Origin: Lathyrus oleraceus
Lineage: Eukaryota; Streptophyta; Magnoliopsida; Fabales; Fabaceae
DNA length: 64,000 nt
Assembly: GCF_024323335.1 (NCBI RefSeq)
Contig: NC_066585.1
Location: 535,364,082-535,428,081 of the forward strand
Direction of reading: 5' to 3'
Positions 47,799-59,687 of this stretch are shown piece after piece. Both the position numbers and the translations under genes were made by a program. Every line of letters starts with the position of its first letter. Positions within the stretch are counted from its first letter, which is position 1. A model generated the notes under the pieces. That model did no database searches, was not told where the DNA came from, and was given only the letters and a program-made list of their open reading frames with translations.

Positions 47799-50700
47799 TG
47801 TCGCATTACGCGAAAAACCGGCGGGAAAACAAGAACAACAGAGTCGCCACCGTGCGTTATTTATCCCAAAAGAGGGAAAGGAAACACTTAGAGTAAACCT
47901 GGGAAAAAGTATGGTCTCGCGACCAAAGAGAATGGGATCGGGAGTCGGTTATACGAAGGGAAGGTATTAGCACCCCTACGCATCCGTCGTACTCGACGGG
48001 ATCCGCGCACAAAAGGAAGGAAAATGGTTGCTAAAACATTGATCATAAATAAACACACTGGCTGAAAGAGACACAAGAACACAAACAAGACTGACTCGGC
48101 AGGATATCGCATCCTGGGCCTACTTAGTCTATCAAGCATAGACATCAGAGTCAAAGTAGTTCGACCTGGGGAAAACACAGGCTCGCTAGGATGTCGCATC
48201 CTATGCATACGTATCTTCTTGGACTAAGAAGAATCAGAGCACTCGTAGCTCGGCTAACGCACACAACCAAAAACCACACAAAGGCAAACGTGGAATCTGA
48301 ATACCAATCGTTGGACTTACATCAGATTCCGAACCAAACACACACCCACACTGGAAACCAGATGCCACTTGATGGACTTATACCGGACTCCAAGCACACA
48401 ACAAGAGGATACGGAATGTCAATCGCTGGGCTTACATCCATCTCCTGACACCAACACAGGAAGAAGAAGGGTCTCGATTGCAACTAGGGCAAGAGAAGGG
48501 GAAGGTCTCAATCGCAACGAGGGCGAGAGAAAAGAATTAGTGTTAGTTGTTAGTCAAACTCGACAAGACATCGCATCTCGTGCCTACGTATCTCATCTGG
48601 ACATGAGAATCAGAGTTGCCGTAGTTCGGCTAAACTATTCCTGTTGGTTTGTATTTTTTTAAGTGGATAACGTCACTACACAATCTACCGGATGCTCGAC
48701 CTTTGGAGACTTACTCACCTGTAGTAGAAGGAGTTGACGTATCCTTAAGAGGGAATAATGTTTGTTTGTGTTTTAGGAAAGCCCACGCAAGAAAGGAAGT
48801 CCTATACGAAGGAACTGTGCTACCTTAATTGACATGCAAACGAGACTACGCGGAGTCTAGCAAACCTAGGGGATACAATCACACCACACAAGCACATACA
48901 GCATGAAGTAAACACACCAACAAGGGGCTCAAACATCAAGGTTAGGCTTTAGTCGAGGGGTCATGTCAACCTCGACAAACAAGCCTCTGTATCAAGGTGA
49001 GGTTAGCTCTTAACCTTGACATTGAGAGTCAAGGTGAAGCCGATGAAAGGTGAGTGAAGATGAGACTTCACAGCTCTTATCCCTGGTCAGGGAGAGCTTC
49101 AGACAATGAAGTGTGGATCTAGAAAGTGGGAACCCTTCTACACTTATGACACTGACTCAACTGATCTTGGGTTTTTACTCACTATGCATCAACACATATG
49201 GTGTGAGCAAGGTGAGTGACTCACAGAATAGTAGGAGATAGGCTACATATCTCTTTTGTCTACCAATTGCCTCATATGAGGTCTTTTCCTGCTTGGGGAC
49301 AAAGTAAACAATCACAAACATTGCCTCTTAAGGAGGACTTCAGACAGGTGTCTGGCCAAGTAACAGGCCAGGTCTTCCAGACTACATGGAGACAAGAGAT
49401 TCTACCTCAATGCTTAAGCAAAGCAAAGCAATAGCAAGTTCTCAAAGAACTATTAGCAACTATGGTACCTGAAATCAATCAAATATAATAAGTACTCAGA
49501 CAAAGTCAAAACAAACAGCATAAGAACCAACAGACACAATCAATCACATGTGCAAAGCATAAGCCCAAAGCAAGTGAGCTAAGCATCCTACAAAATAGAA
49601 CAAGTTAGTTCATAACAATCAACCAAATTCAATCAACTTGCATTAATTTCCTTAAAGCATTTGCTTCCTAACTTGAAAAGCAAACTCAAACATGAGATAC
49701 AAGAACACTAGGACAAGCCTAGGGTCAAAAGGAGGTGAAAAAATCAAAACAGCAAGTGAAAATTGATCAAAACCAAGATTAATCAAGCAAGAAAAGAATC
49801 CAATTGGTTTCACATCAAAACTATGCACCAAATCCATTTTATGAACAAAACATGTCAAACTATGCATTTTGGAATCACAAAGGACCAAACAGAATGATCA
49901 CAATCAAATCAATATCAAAATATTTTAATAAATCCTCAAAAAAATCATGCTCAAACAGCATTCATAACATGTCAATCATACCAAATTTCAGCTCATTTGG
50001 ACAAGAGGAAGTATGGAAAATGAAATTCAGAAAGTCAACACAAATTCAAGCAAGCTCATTCATGACATCAAAACAAGCATCAACTTCAACCAATCATAAA
50101 ACAGCAATCAAACATGATAAATGAATGGGATTAAAACCATGATGCACTTCAAGATGTCTACAATACACATGCCAAATTTCACATCCATCCAATTAATAAC
50201 CAGAATTTCACAAATCAAAAGGGAACATGTATCACAAAAAGTCAACAAATGACTAAACAGCAAATAAAATCCCAATCAAATAGGAAATGCCTTCAAAAAT
50301 TCCAGAAAAATTCACATGTATTCTCAACATCCATATGCAATCTCATGCAAAAATCCAGCTCAATTCAGATTCACATGGCAAGGAAAATAAAATCAAGAAA
50401 TTGCACAAAGCATGGCATGGCACAAAATGTAACACCTATAAAGATCATGTCATAACTCTCAATCCAGGGACTCAAAAATTACAAACCACATATCAAAATG
50501 CTCAGGAAAGAGTCAAGATCATGCATATAAAATTTCATGAATTTCTAATGAAGCATCAAGATTTTATGATCAAAATGGTGAGCATGGTGCACAAAGGACA
50601 CATTCAAACAATCCCTAGCCAAATAATTTTTCCACACGTGCACAATATGATTAAAAATAACCAAAAAATCCAGCACATCACAAGGAGAATGGCACAAAAA

Positions 50701-52685
50701 ATTGCATCAAATTTGGATCAAAATTGAAGGAGTTATGATTTTTCTAAGATTGATGATCAAAATGAAATAAAAATTTGAAAAGGAAAAGAAATGAAATGAT
50801 TTTAAATGCTGCAGTGGCAAAAGCGTAAATAAGTGGCCACTTAAGTGAAACGCCGCGTTTCACTTAAGGGCGTGGCAACGCGCGAGTGGACAGAAGTCGC
50901 GGGAAACAGGAATTTGAAAACGAAACGAAGAAGCACGGATCAAATAGCATTCTGGCATTGTTCTTGAGCATTCATACACATTCATCATTCCAGAAATTCA
51001 ACATGAACAAATTCTCACTAAAATCATCGTGCCTTATATCAAAATGACCGGCGTTTAACATACATCATGAATCTAGCAAGCATTTAACCTAATTCTATTC
51101 ATACTTCAGGAATCAATCAAATTAAGTTTCACATTCAAATGTTCAAATCAAGATATCTCCTTCGATACTCAACGAAAATTCATGATTCAAGTTTCAGAAT
51201 GCTCAGCAATGAACGATCTATTGAAGCCATATCTTAATTACAACAATTATTGAGATCGAATTCTAACCTCTTGGAGATGGCAGTGTTGGATTCGTGCGTT
51301 CCAAGGTCTGAAATGCTGAAACAGATGATGATTGATGATGTAGAAGATGATTGGAATAGGTCTTGTAGCTCGCTTATGCTCCCGCTTCAAGAATCATCAA
51401 TTTGCCATGGTTGAACTTGGTGATGACAGTCACGATTCCTCAATGCTTTGGCCAAGGTTTTGTGAAACAGTTCTTCAATAATACCTGTAGAAGATAGATC
51501 AAACAAGAACCAACAAAAAGAGTGAAGAAATTTAATGGAAATGGTGAAAAAAAGTGTGAAAAAGTTTGAAGAAAATTGAGAGAATTTTGGTGATTTCTGA
51601 GTTTAGATCTGAAAAGTGAATTGTGATTAGGAGTTTCTGTTATGATTATGAACTTATACCATGTGTTAATCCAAATGCTAATCAAGATTAGGCAAAATTC
51701 AAGTGAATTAGCAAAATGAAGTTTATGCACAATTGGCCAAAATGCCCTTTTCACAATGCAGCCAATGCAACAGTAAAAATGCAATGCAAACAAGTCATAT
51801 TTGTCATTTAGAATGTGTTGGAATTGGTTTGGAGTGCAAATGCCATGTATTTCTCAAAAACACATTTTTTCCCACCAAAATACAAATTAGTCCACTTGAA
51901 AAATGTCATTTTGATGTGTTGATTTTTAATGAAATGTAATGATGCAATATGATAGTACATGTCAAATGTGACTTGCTCAAAAAAGAATCACCCAATTTGG
52001 CCTTTTCATTCAAAAGTTATGGCACTTTGAATTTCAACATTTCCTGAAAATGATTTGATCATAACTTGCCAACCACACATGAGAAATGAGTGTTCTTAGA
52101 CTTTTTGGAAATGGGAGAACAAGATCTTCAACTTTCATGTTGGACAAAATTCCATTTAAAGCTTGTATGATGATGTAAATTTGAGGAGAAGAACTTTCCA
52201 TTTTTGGCAGTTTCCAATTACAGGTCACCTGCCATTTTAGGAAACTTTTGATCTGACTCTATTTTCCTCAACCTTGATCTTTGATATGTCAAATGAGACT
52301 TGTATGGACATGAATGAAGCCTTTTAAACCATCTCCCACCTTCAAATCCATAAAATCAGGCACAGTTGACCACAGTTGACTTTCTAGGGTTTCAGCTGAA
52401 ATTCAGCTTGACTGATGACTTCTGAGCATCCAATATTTGGCCAAATCACTTCAAAATGATCCTTAAACCAAATGAACTTGATAAATCAACCCTAGGGCTC
52501 TGTCTTAATGGGAATTGCACTTGCTTGCTTGCTTGATTGATTCTCCTGATCAGTTGACCTAATCTGTCTGAATGACTTGCACTTGGGCAAAGGACAATGC
52601 AATGCTATGCAGTGGACTATGTTATGTTAATGACCTAATATGAAAATGTATGTACAAAAGGTAGGTGCAAATTTGAGGTGCTACA
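47799..52685 (-). repeat. 3' LTR of the Ogre-type element (4887 bp)
   Basis: Read on the minus strand, the LTR begins TGTAGCACCTCAAATTTGCA (52685) and ends ACGCGTAATGCGACA (47799). The start adjoins the polypurine tract, and the end matches the known Ogre terminus from memory. The five bases outside (ACCGT, 47794-47798) would be the target duplication; the partner is outside the window. Several short open frames inside have no domain and are ignored. Confidence 0.85.
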
Positions 52686-52698
52686 GCTGCCCCTATTC
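52686..52698 (-). other. Polypurine tract of the Ogre-type element
   Basis: The minus strand reads TGAATAGGGGCAGC immediately before the LTR start, in the position where plus-strand priming takes place. The same sequence form recurs at 33089. Confidence 0.75.
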
Positions 52699-52904
52699 AA
52701 TCAACTAGGAACCCGAACGGATGAGAGCAACGGCTGTCAGACTTTCAGGGTAAACAGGGATTGAATACCAAGAACCGTAGAATTTGCACAACTGCGGGGA
52801 TCTACCAACGGAAACGTCCACTGGGATCTGATATTTATCACTGGGTATTTTTTGATTTTCTTCTTCAGTGGATACAGTCACCTCCAGACATCACTAGACG
52901 ATGA

Positions 52905-53900
52905 ATGGGAATAGGAATCACAACTAGATGCCAACGGACAACTAGGAAAAACTCGACGTTTACCAAGACCAACGGAGAGGTAGCTCTACTGGGGCCGACC
53001 AGGAAAAACTCGACGTTTACCAAGACCAACGGAGAGGTAGCCAGACATCAACGGACGACGGATGAACTGGGAAGACTCGACCAGACGTCAACGGACGAAA
53101 GGGAGAAGCTCGACGTTTATCGACACCAACGGAGAAGGAGAATCAACTGGGGACGACCAGGAAAACTCGACCAGACGCCAACGGACGAAAGGGAGAAGCT
53201 CGACGTTTATCGACACCAACGGAGAAGCCACTTCACTAAGGAAGGGTACAACAACCTGAAACCAAATAGGACGTCACAGACGACTCTACTGGGGATTCTG
53301 GCTGGGCATCAACCAAACATTAATGAATGACAGGAGAACTAGGGTATACAATCAGACGTCAACGGACGAATGAGAAAAACTCAACGTTTATCGAAACCAA
53401 CGGAGAGGTAAATCCGCATGGAGAAGGGTCAACTAGACGTCATCGGACGAATAGGAAAAACTCGACGTTTACCAAAACCAACGGAGAGGTAACTCTGAGG
53501 GGAATCAACAGCCATTAATGAATGATCTGTGGGGAATAAACAACTATACGTCATCGGACGCATAGGAAAAACTCGACGTTTATCGAAACCAACAAAGAGG
53601 TAGAAATCTTCTGGAGATAATGAACACAACCAAATCATCAACGGATGATCGGGAAAAACTCGACGTTTATCGACACCAACGGAGAGGAGGACTCTTCTGG
53701 GGAGAGGGAACAAGACTCAACCAAACGTCAACGGACGATTGGGAAAAACTCGACGTTTATCGACACCAACGGAGAGGAGGATCAACCGGGGACGACCCTG
53801 TGGGGAAAAATATCAACTATACGCCAACAGACGCATAGGAAAAACTCGACGTTTATCGACACCAACGGAGAGGAGGATTTCTTCACTAGGGAAGAAGGAC
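52905..53900. repeat. Tandem array, about 90-bp variable units
   Basis: At least ten units share AAACTCGACGTTTATCGA and CACCAACGGAGAGG together with a CGTCAACGGACGA block. Distances between successive CTCGACGTTT motifs run from about 60 to 113 bp, many near 90. The units are imperfect and unequal, as in hypervariable retroelement 3' UTRs. Confidence 0.9.
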
Positions 53901-53909
53901 GACGTTATG

Positions 53910-54065
53910 AACATCGAAGGATGATGTTTACCGACACCAAAAGAAGACCAGACACTTACGCATGACTGGGAAATCACCGAAAGATGGTGTTTACCGACAC
54001 CAAAGCAAACCAGACACTTACGCATGACTGGAAAATCACCGAAAGATGGTGTTTATCGACACCAA
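53910..54065. repeat. Short tandem array, about 61-bp units
   Basis: Units share GATGGTGTTTACCGACACC and CAGACACTTACGCATGACTG, about 2.5 copies. The family is clearly related to, but distinct from, the neighbouring 90-bp array. Confidence 0.85.
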
Positions 54066-54419
54066 CCAAATAACACACGCGGGTGCTGACAGGATATTGA
54101 TATCTACATGTCTGGGCAAGGCTACACTTGCAGGGGTCTCACTGGGGAGAATCAGGCTTTCCTTTCACCAACGGGTGAGGAAATAAACCTCTGTGGGGAT
54201 TGTCAACACCAAATGTTGACTGAAGCAATTGTAGCAACCGTGCCGTACAGATGAACAAAAATCCGCTTATGCCAAGGATGCAGTCCGATGGGTTTCGAAC
54301 ACGTGAATGCATATGTTTGAATTTTTCTATGGCGTAATGCTCCATATTGAATGGAAATGCTACGCGATTTCGAGGATGCAATGATCACTATATGCACGAT
54401 GCAAAATGAACTCCGGATG

Positions 54420-55200
54420 GGGAGCCAAACTGATCAGATACTCCAACTCTACTGAGGAACATTAGGCGACTCTCTGGTGAAGATTAACCAAAGCGATTAC
54501 GCTAGGTAACCAACAATACATCAGTGGGAAAGACCAAGCAACTCTCTGGGGAAGCTACTCGCTGGGGAGTAATAGAGCTCTGTTAGGGATAACCAAGCGA
54601 CTTCACTAGGGATAGCCAACCAATCCACAAGTAAGATACTCTGCTTTGGGGAATAACTGCTAATCTGCTGGGGACAACCCACTCAACCCATAGGTAGAAT
54701 AACTCAGCTGGGAATGCAAACAACATTCCGCTCTGGGAAACTCATCCAATCCACTGGTAGGATAACTGCTGGAGATATATTTCGTTGGAACCCGCACCAC
54801 TCGGGGAACTTACTGAGGAAAATCATCAACACCAAATCTCTACTTGGGAGATCTGCTAGGAAAATCCCCTGTTAGGGATACCACGCCTCTATGCTGAGGA
54901 AGAGCCGAACTCTGGTGGGTAAAAACAAACATCAGACCCTGTGTTGGGAAGAAACATTCACAACCCTGCTGGGCAACAAGCGCTACCATGCTGGGGATGG
55001 CAATACTATTTCAAACCCGACCGCTGGGAACAAAACTCCACTGACAACTCCGCTGGGGATCCCTCCTGGGGGAAATTTGCTGGAGAATACACCCGCTGGG
55101 GAAATCTGCAACCACAGGCCTGCTGGGGAACACCAGGCAATCCTTAGATCTGCTGGGACAGAAGGCACTATCCACGAACACCTCTGCGGGGGGAACATGG
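54420..55200. repeat. Interspersed CTGGGGA short repeats
   Basis: The motif GCTGGGGA or a close variant recurs more than 20 times at irregular distances of about 15-50 bases. The same core is part of the Ogre primer site (CTCTGCTGGGGA), a resemblance that may be coincidence. Confidence 0.7.
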
Positions 55201-55975
55201 CTCTGATAGCTCTCGCACTTGCTTGGAGAGAAAATATATGCTGGGGAAACGTCCTCACAGATAACAATCTGCAAAACAGCCCACCAAATGCTGCCCCAAG
55301 GGATACACGGACAAGATATTCTCAAGTGTCCTCAACATTCAAAATGATTTTCAAATGTTTTATCTTTCTGCAGGTTATTATTAAGCCTTCATGTTTTTAT
55401 ATGCAATGTTTATCAAAAATTCGGACGTTTTTGCAAACAAAACAGTAAAATAAAAACAAGAGAGCTATTTATTTGAATAACGACTTTTATTGATTGAAAA
55501 TATGCCTGAAAGGGCGGATACATTGGGAAGCAATTCCTAGAAAGAGGTAATTGCGCACAAAAGGAAAAAGTCTATCCTAATGGCAATGTGAACACAGCAT
55601 CCACTATTTCCCAATTCTGTTATAACTCACAGATAATCGGTTTTCCTCCCAACTTCCTTGCTTTCTGAGAAGAATGACTGGACCGATCACATCTTTCGAG
55701 ATGGCAGACGACGAAGTACGACGATGTACAGATAACTCAAACTGTAGCATTCGCTTTAATCCCTCTTTTGGCTGGATCGCCCTTTCGGGTTTTCAATCCA
55801 CCGGGATACCCATTTTTGCCTAAGTCGCCCTCACGGGTTTTCGACTTACCGGATGTACAAGTTCTTTTCATTTTTATCCCTAATTTTTGCCCGAACCTTT
55901 TCTTTCTGTTTTTTGGTTCGCCGGGATGCCCTTTTTTGCCTGGACTCTTTTATTCTTTTTGTCCAGCGGGTCAAT

Positions 55976-58900
55976 TTATGCGAAGTATTTTTTGACTACA
56001 TCTAAGTTAACAGGGGACGGGAAATCTTCATCATCCATAGTTGTAAGCATCAAGGCTCCACCAGAGAAGACCTTCTTCACAACATATGGACCTTCATAAT
56101 TAGGAGTCCACTTGCCCCTGTTATCTGTACCGGGAGGAAGGATCCTCTTCAAAACTAGATCACCGATCTGATAGCTTCGAGGACGCACTTTCTGATCAAA
56201 GGCTCGCTTCATCCTTCTCTGATATAACTGCCCATGGCACACAGCTGCTAGCCGCCTCTCTTCGATAAGGCTCAACTCATTAAACCTTGTTCGAATCCAC
56301 TCGGCTTCGTCCAGCTTAACATCCAATAATACTCTCAGAGAAGGGATCTCCACTTCAACAGGTAGGACTGCTTCCATACCATACACAAGGGAGTACGGGG
56401 TTGCCCCGGTCGACGTACGCACTGAGGTACGGTACCCATGCAAAGCGAAAGGCAGCATCTCATGCCAATCCTTGTACGCCATCTTCTGCACAATCTTCTT
56501 GATATTCTTGTTTGCCGCCTCTACAGCACCATTTATCTTCGGTCTGTAAGGAGAAGAATTGTGATGTTCAATCTTGAAATCTTTACAAAGTTCTTTCATC
56601 ATCTTGTTATTAAGATTCGAACCATTGTCAATGATGATTCTCTCAGGAACTCCATAACGACAGATGATTTCTTTCTTGATGAACCGGGCAACCACTTGTT
56701 TGGTAACATTAGCATAGGAAGCTGCTTCCACCCACTTGGTGAAGTAATCAATCGCAACCAAGATGAAGCGATGTCCATTCGAAGCAGTAGGCTCAATCTT
56801 CCCAATCATATCAATGCCCCACATGGCGAACGGCCAAGGCGAGTTCATGACATTCAACGGGCTTGGTGGTACATGCACCTTATCAGCATAAATTTGACAC
56901 TTATGGCATTTCCGAGCATACTTGAAACAATCGGATTCCATAGTCATCCAGTAATAACCGGCTCTCAACAGTTTCTTAGACATTGCATGCCCACCAGCAT
57001 GGGTACCAAACGAACCTTCGTGCACTTCTTGCATCAACATGTCTGCTTCGTGTCTATCCACGCATCTGAGCAAGACCATGTCAAAGTTCCTCTTATACAA
57101 CACATCATCCTGATTCAAGTAAAAGCTTCCAGCTAGCCTTCTCAGGGTTTTCTTGTCATTCTTTGACACACCTTCAGGATACTCCTGAGTCTTGAGGAAG
57201 TTCTTGATATCAAAATACCACGGTTTCTCATCAACCACCACAGACTCGGCTGCAAACACATACGCAGGCCTCTCGAGTCGATTCACTGCAACGTGTGGCA
57301 CATGATTCCACCAATGAACTTTTATCATAGAGGATAACGTAGCCAAAGCATCAGCCATCTGATTCTCATCCCGGGGGACATGATACAACTTCACCTTCTT
57401 GAAGAACGTCAGTATTCTTCGGGTGTAATCTCTATACGGAATCAAATGCGGCTGGTTCGTATTCCAATCTCCATTGACCTGATTGATCACTAGAGCGGAA
57501 TCTCCAAAAATGTCAAGCGTTTTGATTCTCAAATCAATGGCTTCTTCTATCCCCATGATACAAGCCTCATACTCAGCTTCGTTGTTGGTGACATCAAAAG
57601 TCAATCTGGCATAAAAGGGTATATGAGCACCTTTCGGATTGATAAGCACTGCACCAACACCGTTACCATTCACATTAACAGCCCCATCAAACATCAATGT
57701 CCACTTGTCATCAGGATCCGGTCCTTCCTCGACAAGAGGCTTTTCGCAATCTTTCATCTTAAGATACATGATGTCTTCATCAGGGAATTCAAACATCATA
57801 GGCTGATAGTCGTCGATCGGTTGCTCGACGAGATAGTCTGACAAAACACTACCTTTGATAGCCTTCTGCGACGTGTACTGAATATCATATTCTGTTAAAA
57901 TCATCTGCCAACGGGCGACACGTCCGGTGAGAGCCGGCTTCTCAAAGATGTATTTCACTGGATCCATCTTAGAAATCAACAAGGTAGTATGGTTCAGCAT
58001 ATACTGCCTCAGTCGGCGAGCAGCCCAGGCCAAAGCACAACAAGTTTTCTCAAGCTGTGAATATTTGATTTCACAGTCGGTAAACTTTTTGCTAAGGTAG
58101 TATATGGCATGCTCCTTTCGACCTGACTCGTCATGCTGTCCCAATACACACCCCATCGAAGTCTCGGTGACTGACAGGTACATTATCAATGGTCTCCCTG
58201 GAACTGGAGGAATCAGGATTGGAGGTTTCTGCAAATACTCTTTTATCTTGTCAAAAGCTTTCTGACAGTCATCATTCCACCTGATTGCTTGATTCTTTCT
58301 TAACAATTTGAATATTGGTTCACACGTGGCAGTTAGGTGAGATACAAACCTTGCAATGTAATTCAATCTCCCTAAAAACCCACGAACCTGCTTTTCAGTT
58401 TTCGGTTCAGGCATTTCTTGAATAGCTTTGACTTTCGTTGGATCGACCTCAATCCCTTTCTCACTGACAATGAAGCCTAACAGCTTCCCTGATCTCACGC
58501 CAAACGTACACTTGTTTGGATTCAGCCTCAGCTTGAACTTGACCAATCTGTCAAACAACTTCTGCAAATTAACCAGGTGTTCCTCTTGTGTCTGCGACTT
58601 CGCAATCGTATCATCCACGTACACTTCAATCTCTTTGTGCATCATGTCATGAAAGAGAGTCGTCATTGCCCTCTGATAGGTAGCACCGGCATTCTTCAGC
58701 CCAAATGGCATTACCTTATAGCAGAACGTGCCCCAAGGTGTAATGAATGTCGTCTTTTCCATGTCCTCTGGCGCCATCTTAATCTGATTATAGCCCGAGA
58801 AACCATCCATGAAAGAGAATACCGAGGATTGAGCCGTGTTATCCACCAATACATCAATGTGAGGTAATGGGAAATCATCTTTCGGACTCGCCCTGTTCAG

Positions 58901-59425
58901 ATCCCGGTAATCGACACACATTCTGACTTTGCCATCCTTCTTCGGCACAGGAACGATGTTGGCTACCCACGGTGGGTATGTTGTCACTTACAAGAAACCC
59001 GCATCGAACTGCTTTTGAACCTCTTCCTTGATTTTCACTGCCATATCAGGACTCGTTCTGCGAAGCTTCTGCTTGACCGAAGGACAATCATCTCTGAGAG
59101 GTAGTCTATGAACCACAATATCAGTATTCAGCCCAGGCATATCTTGATAAGACCAGGAGAATATCTCAACATACTCTCTCAGCATCTCAATCAATCTGCT
59201 CTTGACCTCTGGCTTCAAAGCAGCCCCGATCTTAATATCCCTTCTGGCGTCCTCAGTACCAAGATTAACAATCTCCAAATCCTCCTGATGAGGTTGGATG
59301 ACCCTTTCCTCTTGCTTCAACAATCTAGCCAATTCTTTCGGGAGTTCACTGTCTTCCTCACTCTCCTCTTCAGCTTGGTAGATGGGATTGTCGAAATCAT
59401 ACTGAGCCATAACAGATTTGTTCAT
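55976..59425 (-). pseudogene. Ogre-type RT / RNase H / integrase frame with one in-frame stop
   Basis: The frame begins near 59425. A TAA at 58988-58990 interrupts it between DAGFL and VTTYPPW; after that 1003 codons are open to the stop at 55976. Counting from the base after the TAA: RT with the catalytic Asp in FMDGFSGYNQ (about 61) and YVDD (123-126); RNase H starting LMFDGAVNVNGNGVG; integrase zinc-binding part GTHAGGHAMSKKLL with CHKCQIY; and the DDE core GIDMIG, IIIDNGSNLNN and NGAVEAANKN. The C-terminal end is LDVVKKYFA. The order RT-RNase H-integrase is that of Ty3/gypsy. All core catalytic residues seem present; only the stop would block expression unless bypassed. Confidence 0.92.
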
Positions 59426-59687
59426 AGTAGATGCCGTGATATCACTTCTGCATGTTTTAATGCTTTGTTTTAGAAAAAGATTTCAATAAAGTCACAAAAA
59501 CAAAAACATTGCCATTTTTATTTTTTGAAAAAGTGAAAGACAAAAATAGAAAGATAGGGATCACAAAATTATTTGCAAAACGTCCTTTATTAATGATAAA
59601 AATTGAAACATGATGTGGCCCTACAATGAACCACTACGTCTTGGGCAGAACGTAGGGTTTTATGCAGAATGAAAAAACAAAAGAAAA
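59426..59687 (-). other. Spacer between protease and RT (intron region in Ogre elements)
   Basis: 262 bp separate the gag-protease stop from the RT frame. In Ogre elements this interval is removed by partial splicing to join the two frames. Exact splice sites were not fixed. Confidence 0.5.

Larger units (their letters stand above)
52699..55975 (-). other. Repeat-rich 3' UTR of the Ogre-type element
   Basis: About 3.3 kb between the integrase stop and the polypurine tract. It holds three repeat zones (52905-53900, 53910-54065, 54420-55200) and a less repetitive segment next to integrase with repeated CGGGTTTTC/CCGGGAT motifs (55780-55940). Plus-strand open frames here (for example 54891-55448) are produced by the repeats and are not genes. 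Confidence 0.75.

Noticed and set aside
50287..50727. 146-codon plus-strand frame in the Ogre LTR
   Set aside because: AT-rich LTR sequence on the antisense strand of the element; no domain.
52905..53965. Several overlapping plus-strand frames rich in Arg/Thr/Asn
   Set aside because: Generated by tandem units in three registers; not a gene.
52905..54065. Array with regular spacers as a possible CRISPR
   Set aside because: Units and spacings are variable and imperfect, spacers are not unique, and the setting is a plant retroelement 3' UTR.
54891..55448. 185-codon plus-strand frame
   Set aside because: Lies in the Ogre 3' UTR and is built from CTGGGGA repeats; no domain, wrong strand for the element.
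56438..57136. 232-codon plus-strand frame
   Set aside because: Antisense of the integrase/RNase H region.
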